A stretch of 64,000 nt of DNA from Pachypanchax playfairii (taxonomy: Eukaryota; Chordata; Actinopteri; Cyprinodontiformes; Aplocheilidae). The notes under the pieces were generated by a model. It was not told where the DNA came from and did not search any database. It worked only from the letters and a program-made list of their open reading frames with translations. Numbering within the stretch: position 1 is the stretch's first letter; each line of letters opens with the position of its first letter. The stretch is taken from positions 4,980,262-5,044,261 of the forward strand of contig SSNP01000015.1 in assembly GCA_006937955.1 (NCBI GenBank), in the 5' to 3' direction. Below, piece after piece: positions 1 through 11,600 of the stretch. The translations under genes were made by a program, and so were the position numbers.

Positions 1-2099
1 TGTTCTTTTTTGGGGGGGATGCATTCTTTTCTGGCTGAAAACCAGCTGGATGGCTTCTCTGGAATGAAATAAGCAAATAACAACAATATTAGCCCCCAGT
101 ATCTGGCACAGGCTCCTTGAAATCATTGCCATATCATTTTCTTTGTTGCCATGAGGCTGCGCATATCTTTGTGTCCGATTATTTTTTTTTTTTACCATCT
201 GTTTTTGAAAATCCCAAAGATAAAGATGGTTTTGATTGTGGAAAAAAAATGCATCAGAATTCACATTCGTCTTCTGTTATTCTGCTGAAGCAAAAGGGGG
301 AGAAAAGAGCTTTAAATGGGAGCGCCACATAAGGACCCGTGTCCTATTGTTTGTGCTTCGATCCCACTGTGACAGAAAGCAGCTTATTCCTATAAATGCC
401 CTCAAATGAGACTAATTATGCTGTTGCGATAAATAAATAAATAAATACAAGAACAAAAAAACAAGACTTAATTGTCCTCCGCAATACAATAATACAATGT
501 CACTCTTGCAACCAACTGGGCTGCGAGAGAGTCGTGCTGAGGATAATATTTGGTTGGAAAAAATGAAAAATGGAGAATAAACTGTGGTCCTGTTGGGAAA
601 ATAGGCATAGGGGGAGGTTTGCAATGATAATGTGCACCAAAGAATCACGATGGGGCAACGGTTCAGCAGGTCAGATGTTTTGTACTTTTGTTTTGCTGGA
701 AAGAAGAAGAAAAAGAGGAAAAACAAAAAAGGCAGAGGAGAGTGAAATATATTTTTTGAATATAAAACAACTGAGTTTATGTTTTATGAAAGGAGACAGG
801 AACTCGTGGTGAGACTGTAATGCCTCACATTTGACTGGCTGTGTACCAGCTGTGATGCCTTGGCTTACAAAGCTGGTTGCTTTCAGCAGAGCCACCAGAG
901 GTCCACAGTGCACAATTAAAGGATCTGAGTCTAGAAGGCAGTGAAGGCAGCTTTGTTCTGGTTAAATGTGGCTTAAAACCCAGGAGCATCACTTCTTCCA
1001 TTGTGGGTGAATTCAGTTAGTCGAACTTCTTAAGATAAATAATTTTGTGTCTTTTCTTCTATTACAAGTTAGGGTGAAACATGAAATTAAACACATTGAG
1101 TTTACTAAGCTTATTTTTTATATCTTATTGTTTGCTGGACAGAATTAGAGTATAAAATATTTATGTCCCTAAATATTTATAATAATTTCTTCAAATAAAA
1201 ACAGAACCCTTGCAAAGTGTTAGAGGCAGAAGCTGTTTTTCTTCACTGAAGACACAAAAGAAATCAATAGACAAATTCTAGACTGTGATTCCACCCTGCG
1301 GCCAGCAGAGGGAGCGCTGACCTCCCCAGACAACAAAGACATTTTTGAGGTTCACCATGAGACAAAAATGTGCTTCTGCAAGCACAGTTAGTATATAGAG
1401 TGTTTGACTGTTTGATTTAGTTTAACTGCAAGTAAAATGATCAAACTGTATTTGATTATTGTATCAAATGTAACTGTAGGACTTAGAATAGTGCACTTTA
1501 AATTCAGCTAATTTAACAGCATTGGAAGTGGGTCAAAAGGTGAAATCCCAAACTCCCAAATTGTTTTCCTTCTTTACAGTAAGACCCACTTAGCTTCTGT
1601 TGGTCCTCTGTTTGGGTCAAGGTTCATTTTACGGGCTCATTAACGCAGCAGTAGTTTTGATGTTAACTCAAAGCTTTTTTTTCTCTTTTGCTGTAGGTTC
1701 TTATAAAAACGCAGCGCACGTAGCTTTTGATAGGAGACCATAATAAATCATTCATCAAGGTCACGTTATGCTCACTTTCAACAGCAGGCACTCTTTAAAA
1801 TATTAAGTGAGTTTTAGTTGGAGAATGTGCGTTTTTATTAATGGCGGCAAACAAATTCTTTAATTGGCGTCTAATTGGTATTCTAGATACTTTTCACTAG
1901 AACAAAGTTAGCTCGGTTAGAACCTCGTGTTGTGAAACTTTTACATGAAGGTTTTCTTACATTTTTTGACTCTCAGCCTTAATTTCATATGCGACGAGCT
2001 TTAAGCAAAGCCTGGTGGAGCCTTTCGCTGTCAGAGTATCCTTATGTGGTTAAATGGTGCCTGACCCACAGGAATCTCCTCTGCACAACAGAAAAGCCT
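1..2099. other. 5' flanking DNA of robo1
   Basis: AT-rich DNA upstream of the first coding exon. The short open frames here are low-complexity, lack homology I recognise and have no splice context, so I call no gene. The only specific sites seen are a CTCF-like motif near 1300 and a homeodomain-motif-rich patch near 1826-1890. An upstream alternative first exon, as for the long mammalian ROBO1 isoform, could lie to the left, but none is visible. Confidence 0.5.
1299..1318 (+). promoter_or_regulatory. Candidate CTCF-binding site
   Basis: The stretch reads CGGCCAGCAGAGGGAGCGCT, close to the vertebrate CTCF core (CCASYAGRKGGC) with one clear mismatch. It sits about 1.3 kb upstream of the robo1 start codon. 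Similar words also occur in dispersed repeats, so binding is an inference. Confidence 0.35.
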
Positions 2100-2415
2100 G
2101 TGAGTGGGAAGGAAAAACCAACCCCGCGCTGAGCGCAGAGACGCACGGCGCCTCATCCAACCAGCGCCAGCCCAAAGAAACCGGGGTAACACGGCTAATT
2201 TAAACCTTTAAAGTGAGTGCAAGTGAATGCTCCCGCTCCTTTTCCGCCCTGAAGTGGAAACAGGCGACATATGATCACCGATGAATTCAGAGAACTTCTC
2301 ATCGGGTGAAAGAGACAGAGAGAGGCAGGGAGAGGGGGGGGTTCGGTGGCGCATGGATGGAGGAGGAAACCCATGTGGTGCTGAGCGGATTTTACTTGTC
2401 GCGTAACCCGCAACG

Positions 2416-2496
2416 ATGCCTGCCAGTGATTTGAACTTTGATTTAAATATTAATTCATCATCCGAGGAGCCGCTCCGAAGCGTTGCTTTAGAGTGA
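2416..2496 (+). other. Upstream ORF 1 in the robo1 leader (26 codons)
   Basis: ATG at 2416 and TGA at 2494-2496, 26 codons, in the presumed 5'UTR. It ends 121 nt before the robo1 start, so reinitiation at the main ATG is possible. It counts only if transcription starts upstream of 2416. No homology is recognised; any effect would be on translation. Confidence 0.35.
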
Positions 2497-2574
2497 TTTG
2501 TGGAGTTGAAGAACTCTTCTCCATCCTGAAAACCTCCATCGGCGCTTTGCTGAAGAAGTTGAAGACTAATTTAA

Positions 2575-2610
2575 ATGAAACCCACATTCAGCGCAGTCGG
2601 ACTGGATTAA
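2575..2610 (+). other. Upstream ORF 2 in the robo1 leader (11 codons)
   Basis: ATG at 2575 and TAA at 2608-2610, 11 codons, ending 7 nt before the robo1 start codon at 2618. A ribosome finishing it would have little distance to regain initiation competence, so it could lower translation of the receptor. The sequence is seen directly; the effect is inferred. Confidence 0.4.
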
Positions 2611-2617
2611 AGGAGAG

Positions 2618-2675
2618 ATGCCTGTCCGTTTCATAGAAATTTACCTTCTACTGACTCTGCTGCGGATTTGTTCAG
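2618..2675 (+). CDS. robo1: robo1 coding exon 1: signal peptide
   Basis: The exon encodes 19 residues plus the first base of a Gly codon: a short N-region, the hydrophobic run IYLLLTLL, then RICS and the split Gly. The ATG has G at -3. The donor is GTATGA at 2676. Joined to exon 2 it reads CSG-SRLRQEDF, the same junction as the mammalian DUTT1 short form of ROBO1 as I recall it, which is why this exon and start were chosen. The leader directs the receptor to the secretory pathway. Short signal-peptide exons diverge quickly, so the call rests on phase, hydrophobicity, the junction and the CpG-rich context. Confidence 0.75.
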
Positions 2676-5600
2676 GTATGAAGAGCATATTCTAAAAATT
2701 TGGGGGAAGTTTCCAGATGTTTTGTGGGCTTCACGTTGAACAGTGGGTTCTCTTTGGATATCTTTTTATCCTTTTTGTGAATGTGGCCCCTGCTGCTGTC
2801 TGTCTAGTGCTGAGAGTACTCATTTATTACAGACCTTCTCTTTATGTAAATCTGTGATATACCTTAAAAGAACATTTTAACAGAGTCACACTTGAAATTA
2901 TTTGGACAAGATTCAAAACTGAAAGTAGTTAAAAAAAAGCACTCTGAGACAAAAGGCTTTTGGGTTTGTAAGGTAATGCAGTGTCCTGGTGTGGGAACAT
3001 GAATGACTGTAGATGTATGATTGCATGTCCTTCTGGCAACATTTCTACTCTGCAAGACAAAGACAGCTGTTTTTTCATTTTGTTGTTTGGGACGTTCTTA
3101 ACAGGCAGACAAGTATTGTTTTATAAACCAGGTGTTTCAGTTATTGCAATATGGACATGCACATTCGAAAGGAAAGCAGTTAGATTAAGTTATAAACTTT
3201 CCAACACAACTTTAACACAATCAAATTCCCCATATAAAATGCATTTAATGCTTTTTGACCATTAAAAATGAAGTTTCTGGCAAAAGGCATGATGCAGTGG
3301 TTCAGGCGTTGTTCAGCTGAGGCGTGATCAGATGTGCATTAAACCCAAAAGCTGTATTTGCACATGTATTTAAAAGCATACGTGGGCTAGCTGCCAGGTT
3401 TGTGTTTGACCTTTAAAAGATGATCCAGGGGTGGCAGTAGCTCAGGTAACCGGAGGGTCACAGGTTCGAATTCCCACTCCGTTTGAAAAAGATCGGTTTG
3501 CCGTTGTGTCCTTGGGCAAGACACATTTCCCGCCCAGCCAGTTTTGTGTTTGTTGGAGGGTCCAGTGGCGCCTATATCTGGCAGCCTCGCCTCTATCATT
3601 GTGTCCCAGGACAGCTGTGTCTACAACATGTACACTCACCGGCCACTTTATTAGGTACACCATGCTAGTAACGGGTTGGACCCCCTTTTGCCTTCAGAAC
3701 TGCCTCAATTCTTCGTGGCATAGATTCAACAAGGTGCTGGAAGCATTCCTCAGAGAGTTTGGTCCATATTGACATGATGGCATCACACAGTTGGCGCAGA
3801 TTTGTCGGCTGCACATCCATGATGCGAATCTCCCGTTCCACCACATCCCAAAGGTGCTCTATTGGATTGAGATCTGGTGACTGTGGAGGCCATTTGAGTA
3901 CAGTGAACTCATTGTCATGTTCAAGAAACCAGTCCGAGATGATTCCAGCTTTATGACATGGCGCATTATCCTGCTGAAAGTAGCCATCAGAAGTTGGGTA
4001 CATTGTGGTCATAAAGGGATGGACATGGTCAGCAACAATACTCAGGTAGGCTGTGGCGTTGTAACGATGCTCAATTGGTACCAAGGGGCCCAAAGAGTGC
4101 CAAGAAAATATTCCCCACACCATTACACCACCACCACCAGCCTGAACCGTTGATACAAGGCAGGATGGATCCATGCTTTCATGTTGTTGACGCCAAATTC
4201 TGACCCTACCATCCGAATGTCGCAGCAGAAATCGAGACTCATCAGACCAGGCAACGTTTTTCCAATCTTCTATTGTCCAATTTCGATGAGCTTGTGCAAA
4301 TTGTAGCCTCAGTTTCCTGTTCTTAGCTGAAAGGAGTGGCACCCAGCGTGGTCTTCTGCTGCTGTAGCCCATCTGCCTCAAAGTTCGACGTACTGTGCGT
4401 TCAGAGATGCTCTTCTGCCTACCTTGGTTGTAACGAGTGGTTATTTGAGTCACTGTTGTCTTTCTATCAGCTCGAACCAGTCTGGCCATTCTCCTCTGAC
4501 CTCTGGCATCAACAAGGCATTTCCGCCCACAGAACTGCCGCTCACTGGATATTTTTTCTTTTTCGGACCATTCTCTGTAAACCCTAGAGATGGTTGTGCG
4601 TGAAAATCCCAGTAGATCAGCAGTTTCTGAAATACTCAGACCAGCCATTCTGGCACCAACAACCATGCCACGTTCAAAGTCACTCAAATCACCTTTCTTC
4701 CCCATACTGATGCTCGGTTTGAACTGCAGGAGATTGTCTTGACCATGTGTTTATGCCTAAATGCACTGAGTTGCCTCCATGTGATTGGCTGATTAGAAAT
4801 TAAGTGTTAACGAGCAGTTGGACAGGTGTATCTAATAAAGTGGCCGGTGAGTGTATGTAGTGTATCATCATGTGTGTGAAGCACTTTGTGTCATCTGACT
4901 TGAAAATCACTATACAAGTAAAAACCATTTATGCAATACAAATAACAACAAACTGCAATCAAAAGTCTAGTTTTTAAAACTTTTTATGCCAACTTTACTC
5001 ATGCACATACAATAAGGGATGTTTGGTTTTAATGTATAGATCCACTTTACAGTGTCAAGCTCTTATAGATGTAGTTTACAGAAAAAAAACCTGTAAAACT
5101 CCTCAGCTTAGTAAAACTGAATAATTAATATAATGTAACTGGATAACATGTTGTAAACTGAAAATATAGCTATTAAAAGCATCAGCTCGAGTCAAGATTT
5201 AGCTTATCATCATACAGATTTTAAGTCAGCATCAGAATGATGTCATGTGTCTCACATTACCATTATATAGGTTTTTTTCTACAGTTGGGAAACCAGAAAA
5301 ATGATTTTAGTTAAATATCACTCTGTGTACTAATAGCTGCTTTTTGTTCAGATTTCACAATGTTATGCAGAATGAAAGCTGTGTAATTTATTTAAATCTG
5401 GCTATGGAATAAACCACTATTAGGAACAAGAGCTAAACATGATAAATATCTTCATTCTCTAATAATTCTGCAATGGAACCACGTTGAACAACATCATCCT
5501 TATCTGTTAAATAAACAGAGGATCACTGTATTTATTGTTCTCGAAAAACTCATACCTAATCTCATTACATTAACATTAAGTATCCAAGCTCCACCGGGGC

Positions 5601-8600
5601 TTATTTCACCTCCTCAACTGTGTGTTATCACACACCAGCAGAACAACACAGTTTAATTCTAGTGAATGCAGCAGTCCCACAGGGATCATTTTAACTGAGA
5701 CATCTGGTCTACCCGACTCAGATGGGCACAGGTCAGGGTTCACATGTACAAGTTCTTGTGTTGATCATGGCTTCAAGACTGTTGTGACTCTTTGCAGCAC
5801 TTGCTACAGGATGCCAAACCTTAGATTACAGTGACTTGAATTGGAAAAGCTGGCCAGTTGTGTCAAACTCTACGTTAACAAGGCTCCCCGTGGTCCGGGT
5901 GAAGGTGACAGTGATGAGCTGGATCCCACTGCTAATGAGGAGCTGGCTGACAGAACATCTTTGTACACCAATCCTTTTTGTTGTTGGATGAATTTGTCAA
6001 AAATCTTTTTTGTTCTTCCATCGAAACAGTGCAGCTAATAAGCTTCTGGACACCTGCTTATTTGGAGAGTATCTCTACTTGTCGAGCATTTTTCTTGTCA
6101 TGGAAACTTTTTCTTGGTGTCAGATGTGACGTGCATGTTGATTTTTCAGCATTTAACGGCCTTGGGACAATTTAAGGCATTTTATGATATTTCTAACAAC
6201 CATTTGGATTTGTTAAAATAGTTTTTTTTAATTTTTATGTGAAGCATTTTTATTTTTTATCACGCACCTCTGTCTCTCTCTGTGTCTTTCTTTGTGAAAC
6301 ATCATAAACCACTGATTTTAATGGATCTTTAGAAAGGAATCATTTCGTGTACAACTGATTGACTTTTGTAGTCCACTTAGTTTAAATGTATCAACACAGC
6401 CAACTGAATTTATAAGACACAAAAAGCTATAACTCAGTCAGTTTGAACAGATATTGAGCTAAACCTTGGTGTCATAGTAGCATCATCACCAGCACTGCCG
6501 AATCGCAGGAAAACGCTTAAAACCTTGTCATAAACTCTGTTCATCTGTTATCAAATTAAATCATTAAAGAGGACATTTCATACAAATTTCAGGACTTTGT
6601 GGTTATTTCTTAAGTATTAACCAGTAATATGAAACATTTTATATCTAAAAAACGTCAGGAAACACTGATTAACAGACTTTTCAATCTGTCTGCATTAAAA
6701 TTCGGGTGGTTCCAGCTCCTTCCGTCAGGCTGCTTTGTCAGGCTTCGGCATCAGCTTGTTCATATTCATTATTCTAATTTGCTGGACTCTGATTGGCTAA
6801 CAAACTAGCCTATGAGGGCAAGGTATACTGTTTACTGCCCCGCAGCGCATGGCAACGTCAGACGTCATGTCTTCCTGTTTGCTACGTCTTATGCTAATAG
6901 CTTTTAGCTAGTAGCATGCTAGGTGTGGTTTCAACTGCGGGAGCTGATGAATACTAACAAAGGAGTTGTGATGAAACAAATACAGGCCGTTTGGACTCGG
7001 GAGAACTCGGGTGTTATCACCACCTGCGTAGTTTGAGAGATTAAAACTGAAAGAGAAGTTGTTGACCTGTTTTCACACCCACTATGAAGGTAAGAACACC
7101 TGTGGAGCTAAAATATTCAACAGAAACCTCAGAAAAACTGTTTTTAATGGAAGGGCCCCTTTAAAGATTGGAAGGATTTTAATGACATTTTTAGAAAACA
7201 AATCTAAATGTAATTAATTTAAGATGGTTGCACATCAAAATGGCTATGTTGAAACTTAGCACAAAAAATAAGACAAACTGTTTTAGTTGATTATTTCTTT
7301 CTTGTAATAATACTTATTGGCAATACATGTTACATAAATGGAAAGTTTGTTTAGTTCTCTCTGAAATGGAGCCAGATTGTAAGAAAAATACATTTACGGG
7401 TTGAGCAGCAGAGTTGAGTATGTGGGTTGCGTCCATGAAAAACTTCCTAAATCTTCCCAACCCATGATAAACAACATATTCTTTAAAATAAATAAAATAA
7501 ACAAGCTTTTTAATTGTATCTTACACCAAAGAAATAATCAACCAAACACAAGTGTCTGTATTTTTTGTCCTATGGTTTTATTGAACTGAAATTTCACATA
7601 GTAGCAGTCAATACGGCAACAACATCATCATTTCTCTGCATAAAAAGTTCTTACTTTACAATTTCTTCAAGAAATGTGATTTAAATATTCACTAAAACAA
7701 TATTCAAACAAACTTTCATTGTCATCAAAGTAAGTCTGTGTAAAAATTAGGTCATTCCAAATGAAGATTGTGTGGCACGAGAGCATAAGAACTAGAAATG
7801 CAGTCTCAAATCCCTGCAGATGTTTCTGGGATTGTTTGGTTCTGTCTGCATGTGCATGAATGCATATGTAATGGTGTTAGCATAAGCTTGTTTTTTTTTA
7901 ATGAGCGTTTTCGCGGATCGTCTGCTGAAAGCTGTGATTCATGATTGCTTCCCTTGTTTACTCTCTGGTTTCCTCTGGAGCTGCGAGTGTGGTTGCTAAC
8001 CTAGTGAGAATTAAGTTACTGGGAGCTTTGACAAGTGCCTGTGGGCCTGGAGTTCACAGGTCATCGCATCCTCACAAACACACACACACATGCACACAAA
8101 TGCGCAGGCACGCTCACACATACACAGTCTTAGCTACATTTGCACACCCAAGGCTTCATTTTGAAAGGGATCGATTTCTGCCGGCTCGCCTGTTTCTTGC
8201 CTGGAGGATATTCTCTACATCTCCACTGTTTCATTCATTCAGTCGTTTCCACTCATCTCAGTTTAGTTCACTTGTTCAAATTTAAGTTATTTAGACGAAT
8301 GAATCTGCTCTCGATTGTATCACGGAACATCTCAAGACATCCTCTAACAGTAAAGCACTAGATGTGCTCACCTGGACAGAAGATCTTCTAAGATCAGGGT
8401 TTGTGGGTTGTTTTGTCTTTTTGTCCTGTTCTGAGGTCAGACTTAGGTCCAGCTAAGTCTGTTTGCCAAGGTTTCATAACTGAAAGTCAAATTCTGACTT
8501 CAATGTGACCAAAATGTAATTCGTATTAATCTTTAGCAGTGAAGTTTATATTATTTTTGTGCTAAAATGTTATACCCTGTGTGTAAATACAAAAACAGCT

Positions 8601-11600
8601 CAAAATAAAGTATTGAGATGATGACCAATATTTAAGCAAAACTAAAAAAGAATATTCTATAATACAAGTTGAGGATACTTGTGCTTTTATTTATTATTGG
8701 TAAAAATATTTATATGGTTTAACATGCAATATAGCGACTGTAAGCCTTTGCTATCGCTAATTTGAGGCTTAGAACCTGAAAAGTTTGTGATTATAGATGA
8801 CACTATGTTCTCATTCTTGGCAGATTTTCAACACATTATAATCCTTCATGTTCTAATTTAATTATTTCCCACCTCAGTTTGAATGCATAGTGTGTAGTTC
8901 ATTGAAAACAGACCAGGACAGGCTGATTCTGAACCTGTTTATCTGTTTTAACGATGGCTCAAGTGCTGCAGTAACTGTAACACCTTAAAACTTGATGCAT
9001 TATCCCTGAAATATTTAGGTTTGAGAGTAATTACTAAATTATCATTGTGAAAAGATATTTGCAAAGGTCACAGTAATGTGACCTGAGGGATGCCTCTTGA
9101 GCTTACCATGGTGAGTCATCTCTCCACTCATCCGGCTAATAATCAATTGAATCAATACGCCTCTTGATAGATCTTAAGCAGCCTTTTTTGTGTTCATGCT
9201 CAGGCGACTCTGGAAAATAGATGTGTTCTCATACATATCAATTAGGTTTGCTCTGACTGTTAAACCTGAGATTAGCTAAAATAACAACAAAGAACACCCG
9301 AGTGTTGCGAGAGAACACATCAGTGGTGCACATTATCCCTTTGCCATTTCCTCGATCCTTCTCATCTTTCTCCTTCATTTGTCTCCTGTCATTACTGACA
9401 GGGTTCAAAGCGCTTTATTTGAAGACTGCTGCATAAAGAACTGTTTCCCACCAGAGCATCTCTTGCAGAAGAAGCAAAACATGCATAAATTGCTTTAATT
9501 AGCACATCTAATATTAGACAACATTTGAAAGGCTGTGGAGTGGAATAGATTTAAAAGATGAATCTGCAATAAGTTCTGGTGCAGTAATATTAATGGTTCT
9601 GGTAGCTTTTAGTGGACCTGGCATGTTTTGTATACACTTTTTCTTACAATTTCAATCAATGAAAGTGGCAAAAATCTTCAAAAAATGAGGAACAAGCTTG
9701 TTGTCACAATAACCTAATGACAAACAACATACAAACATGTTGATATGAGTATTGAGCCCCATTACTTTGTTCACCTTTTAGTGTCCTTTTCTAGTTTTGT
9801 CATTTATTTAAAATCCAGGTAGTGAAATGAAATCCAACAGTCTTGATGAGAACAACCAAATGTGCTTCTTCTTCTTCTCTTGGCTTGTCACGTCCGTGCA
9901 AACCTTCAGTCCGATGTGAGCAGGTTGATCAAAGGCTGGTGTGAGCACCATGCCCTCAGGACTGACCTTGTGATTACAGGGAGTGGGTCATATAACATTA
10001 CCTTCATTAGGCAGAGCCTGACATTGGAATGTTGGCTCTCAAAGCATCTTTAGCATTTTGACAGTAAGTCTCATTAGCTAGTTTGGGAGCGTGTGGAAGA
10101 CGAGCGACTGCTGCAGAATTCAGCGTTGTGATAACGCCTCATAGAAACCATCTAGAAGAGGAAAGTGAAGATGTGACGGTTTTTTTCTTCCTCTGCCTTC
10201 TGGGAACAAAAAACAGCATTTTTTAAAATTCAAGCTTTTCTTGTTTATTTCACTGTATGTTTGTGTAGCTGCTATTTTTATTTATATGGTTTCTCAGGCA
10301 AAAACAAAAATCAAACAAAAAAAAAAACACCCAAGTATTTTCATTTCATTACATTACAGTACGGATGGTTTGGGCTTTAAAAATCATGTAGTTTACACTA
10401 AAATATGTTCCTATATCTTACCTTTTGAAGCCTAAAAGTAACTAAGTAGTTTTATTCCAGTCATAATACTTCAGGTATCTTACATCTCTGATGGCTGAAC
10501 TTCAAAAGAAAAACACATTTATATACAGAACAACACACCAGCTAATCTTTTGTAACTGACCATTATCTGCAAACTCTAAAATTATACTTTTATACAGTTT
10601 ATATAAATGTGAAATGGATTGCATTGGCTATTGTGAGGTTATATTATTGGATATTGGATGTTATTCCTACACATATAGGATAAGGTGCTATTTTCCTTAA
10701 TTAATTGTACTGCAGATTTACATGAGTTCTGGGCATCTTGCTAATACAGCCTTTTAAGTTTATTCATTTTAGTATTTATTATCCACACCAACAGTAACTG
10801 CCTAATATCAGTTTTATTTTGGGTTCTAACTTTCTTCTCCTGTTGGTCTCTGAACTATCAGGTGTGAAGGAGATAAAAACAGCAACATGTTTCCATAGAT
10901 TTGATTAATAGATCTATGAGTTCTGTTCCTGTTTGGTCACACTCGATAAGAAAAGGGTCCAACACATCTGAAAAAAGTTAGAACAGGATGATGTTTATCA
11001 TTTTGTAGCATCTTCTCTTCTTTTAACATCTGTCTGTAAACATCTGGAAAGTAAGGAGAGCAACTGCTGGAGTTTAAGGAGAGGAATCGTTCCATTCTTG
11101 TCTGATGCAGGATGCAGGAGTTTTTGTGGCCATTTGTTTGTTTCATGATGCACCAAATGTTTCTGTTGATGAAAGGTCTGGATTGCAGGCAAGTCAGTCC
11201 AGCACATGGAGTCTTCCTGTGAAGCCAAGCCAAATCATAAACAGATAGTTTTAAAGTTGGACCTTCGACAGAGATTCTCTAAATCATTTGTTGATTTTTT
11301 TTTTTTTAAACTGTAGATGGTCCAATCTTTACACTTAGAATTTTAAACTCAGGACACTAGACAGTCTTATAGAATCTGTTTATGGTTTACAAACAAACAC
11401 TAATTTATGAGGATTGATGTCTCTGAGTTCCATCACTGGGCTTCAGCACATCAGTCTGTGCTTATGGCAAAATCTCTGTCCTCATATCTCAGCCAGCTCA
11501 CATCTGGACCATCACTAACCCGGAGCGTAGTTAGAACCAAATAATGTAGGTCATGCAGTTACACACATGACTTGCACTGACACAGCATTAAGCAATAATA

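Larger units (their letters stand above)
2100..2617 (+). promoter_or_regulatory. robo1: Probable promoter and 5'UTR of the short robo1 isoform
   Basis: This stretch is clearly richer in G+C and CpG than its surroundings (about 2120-2190 and 2460-2560), followed by a GA-rich tract at about 2308-2345 and then the first coding exon. That fits a CpG-type promoter running into a 5'UTR. No convincing TATA box is seen and the transcription start cannot be placed from sequence alone. It contains two short upstream open reading frames. Confidence 0.5.
3633..4853 (-). mobile_element. Tc1/mariner transposon, DD36E (Incomer-like), apparently complete
   Basis: A 1221-bp element with 29-bp terminal inverted repeats, beginning CACTCACCGGCCACTTTATT at the left and mirrored at the right end, with one mismatch. 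It is flanked by TA on both sides (3631-3632 and 4854-4855), the Tc1/mariner target duplication. It carries one uninterrupted transposase gene on the - strand, antisense to robo1. Length, short TIRs and the DD36E spacing agree with what I recall of the Incomer family of animal Tc1/mariner elements. Intact ends plus an open ORF suggest a young insertion; activity is not shown. Confidence 0.92.
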
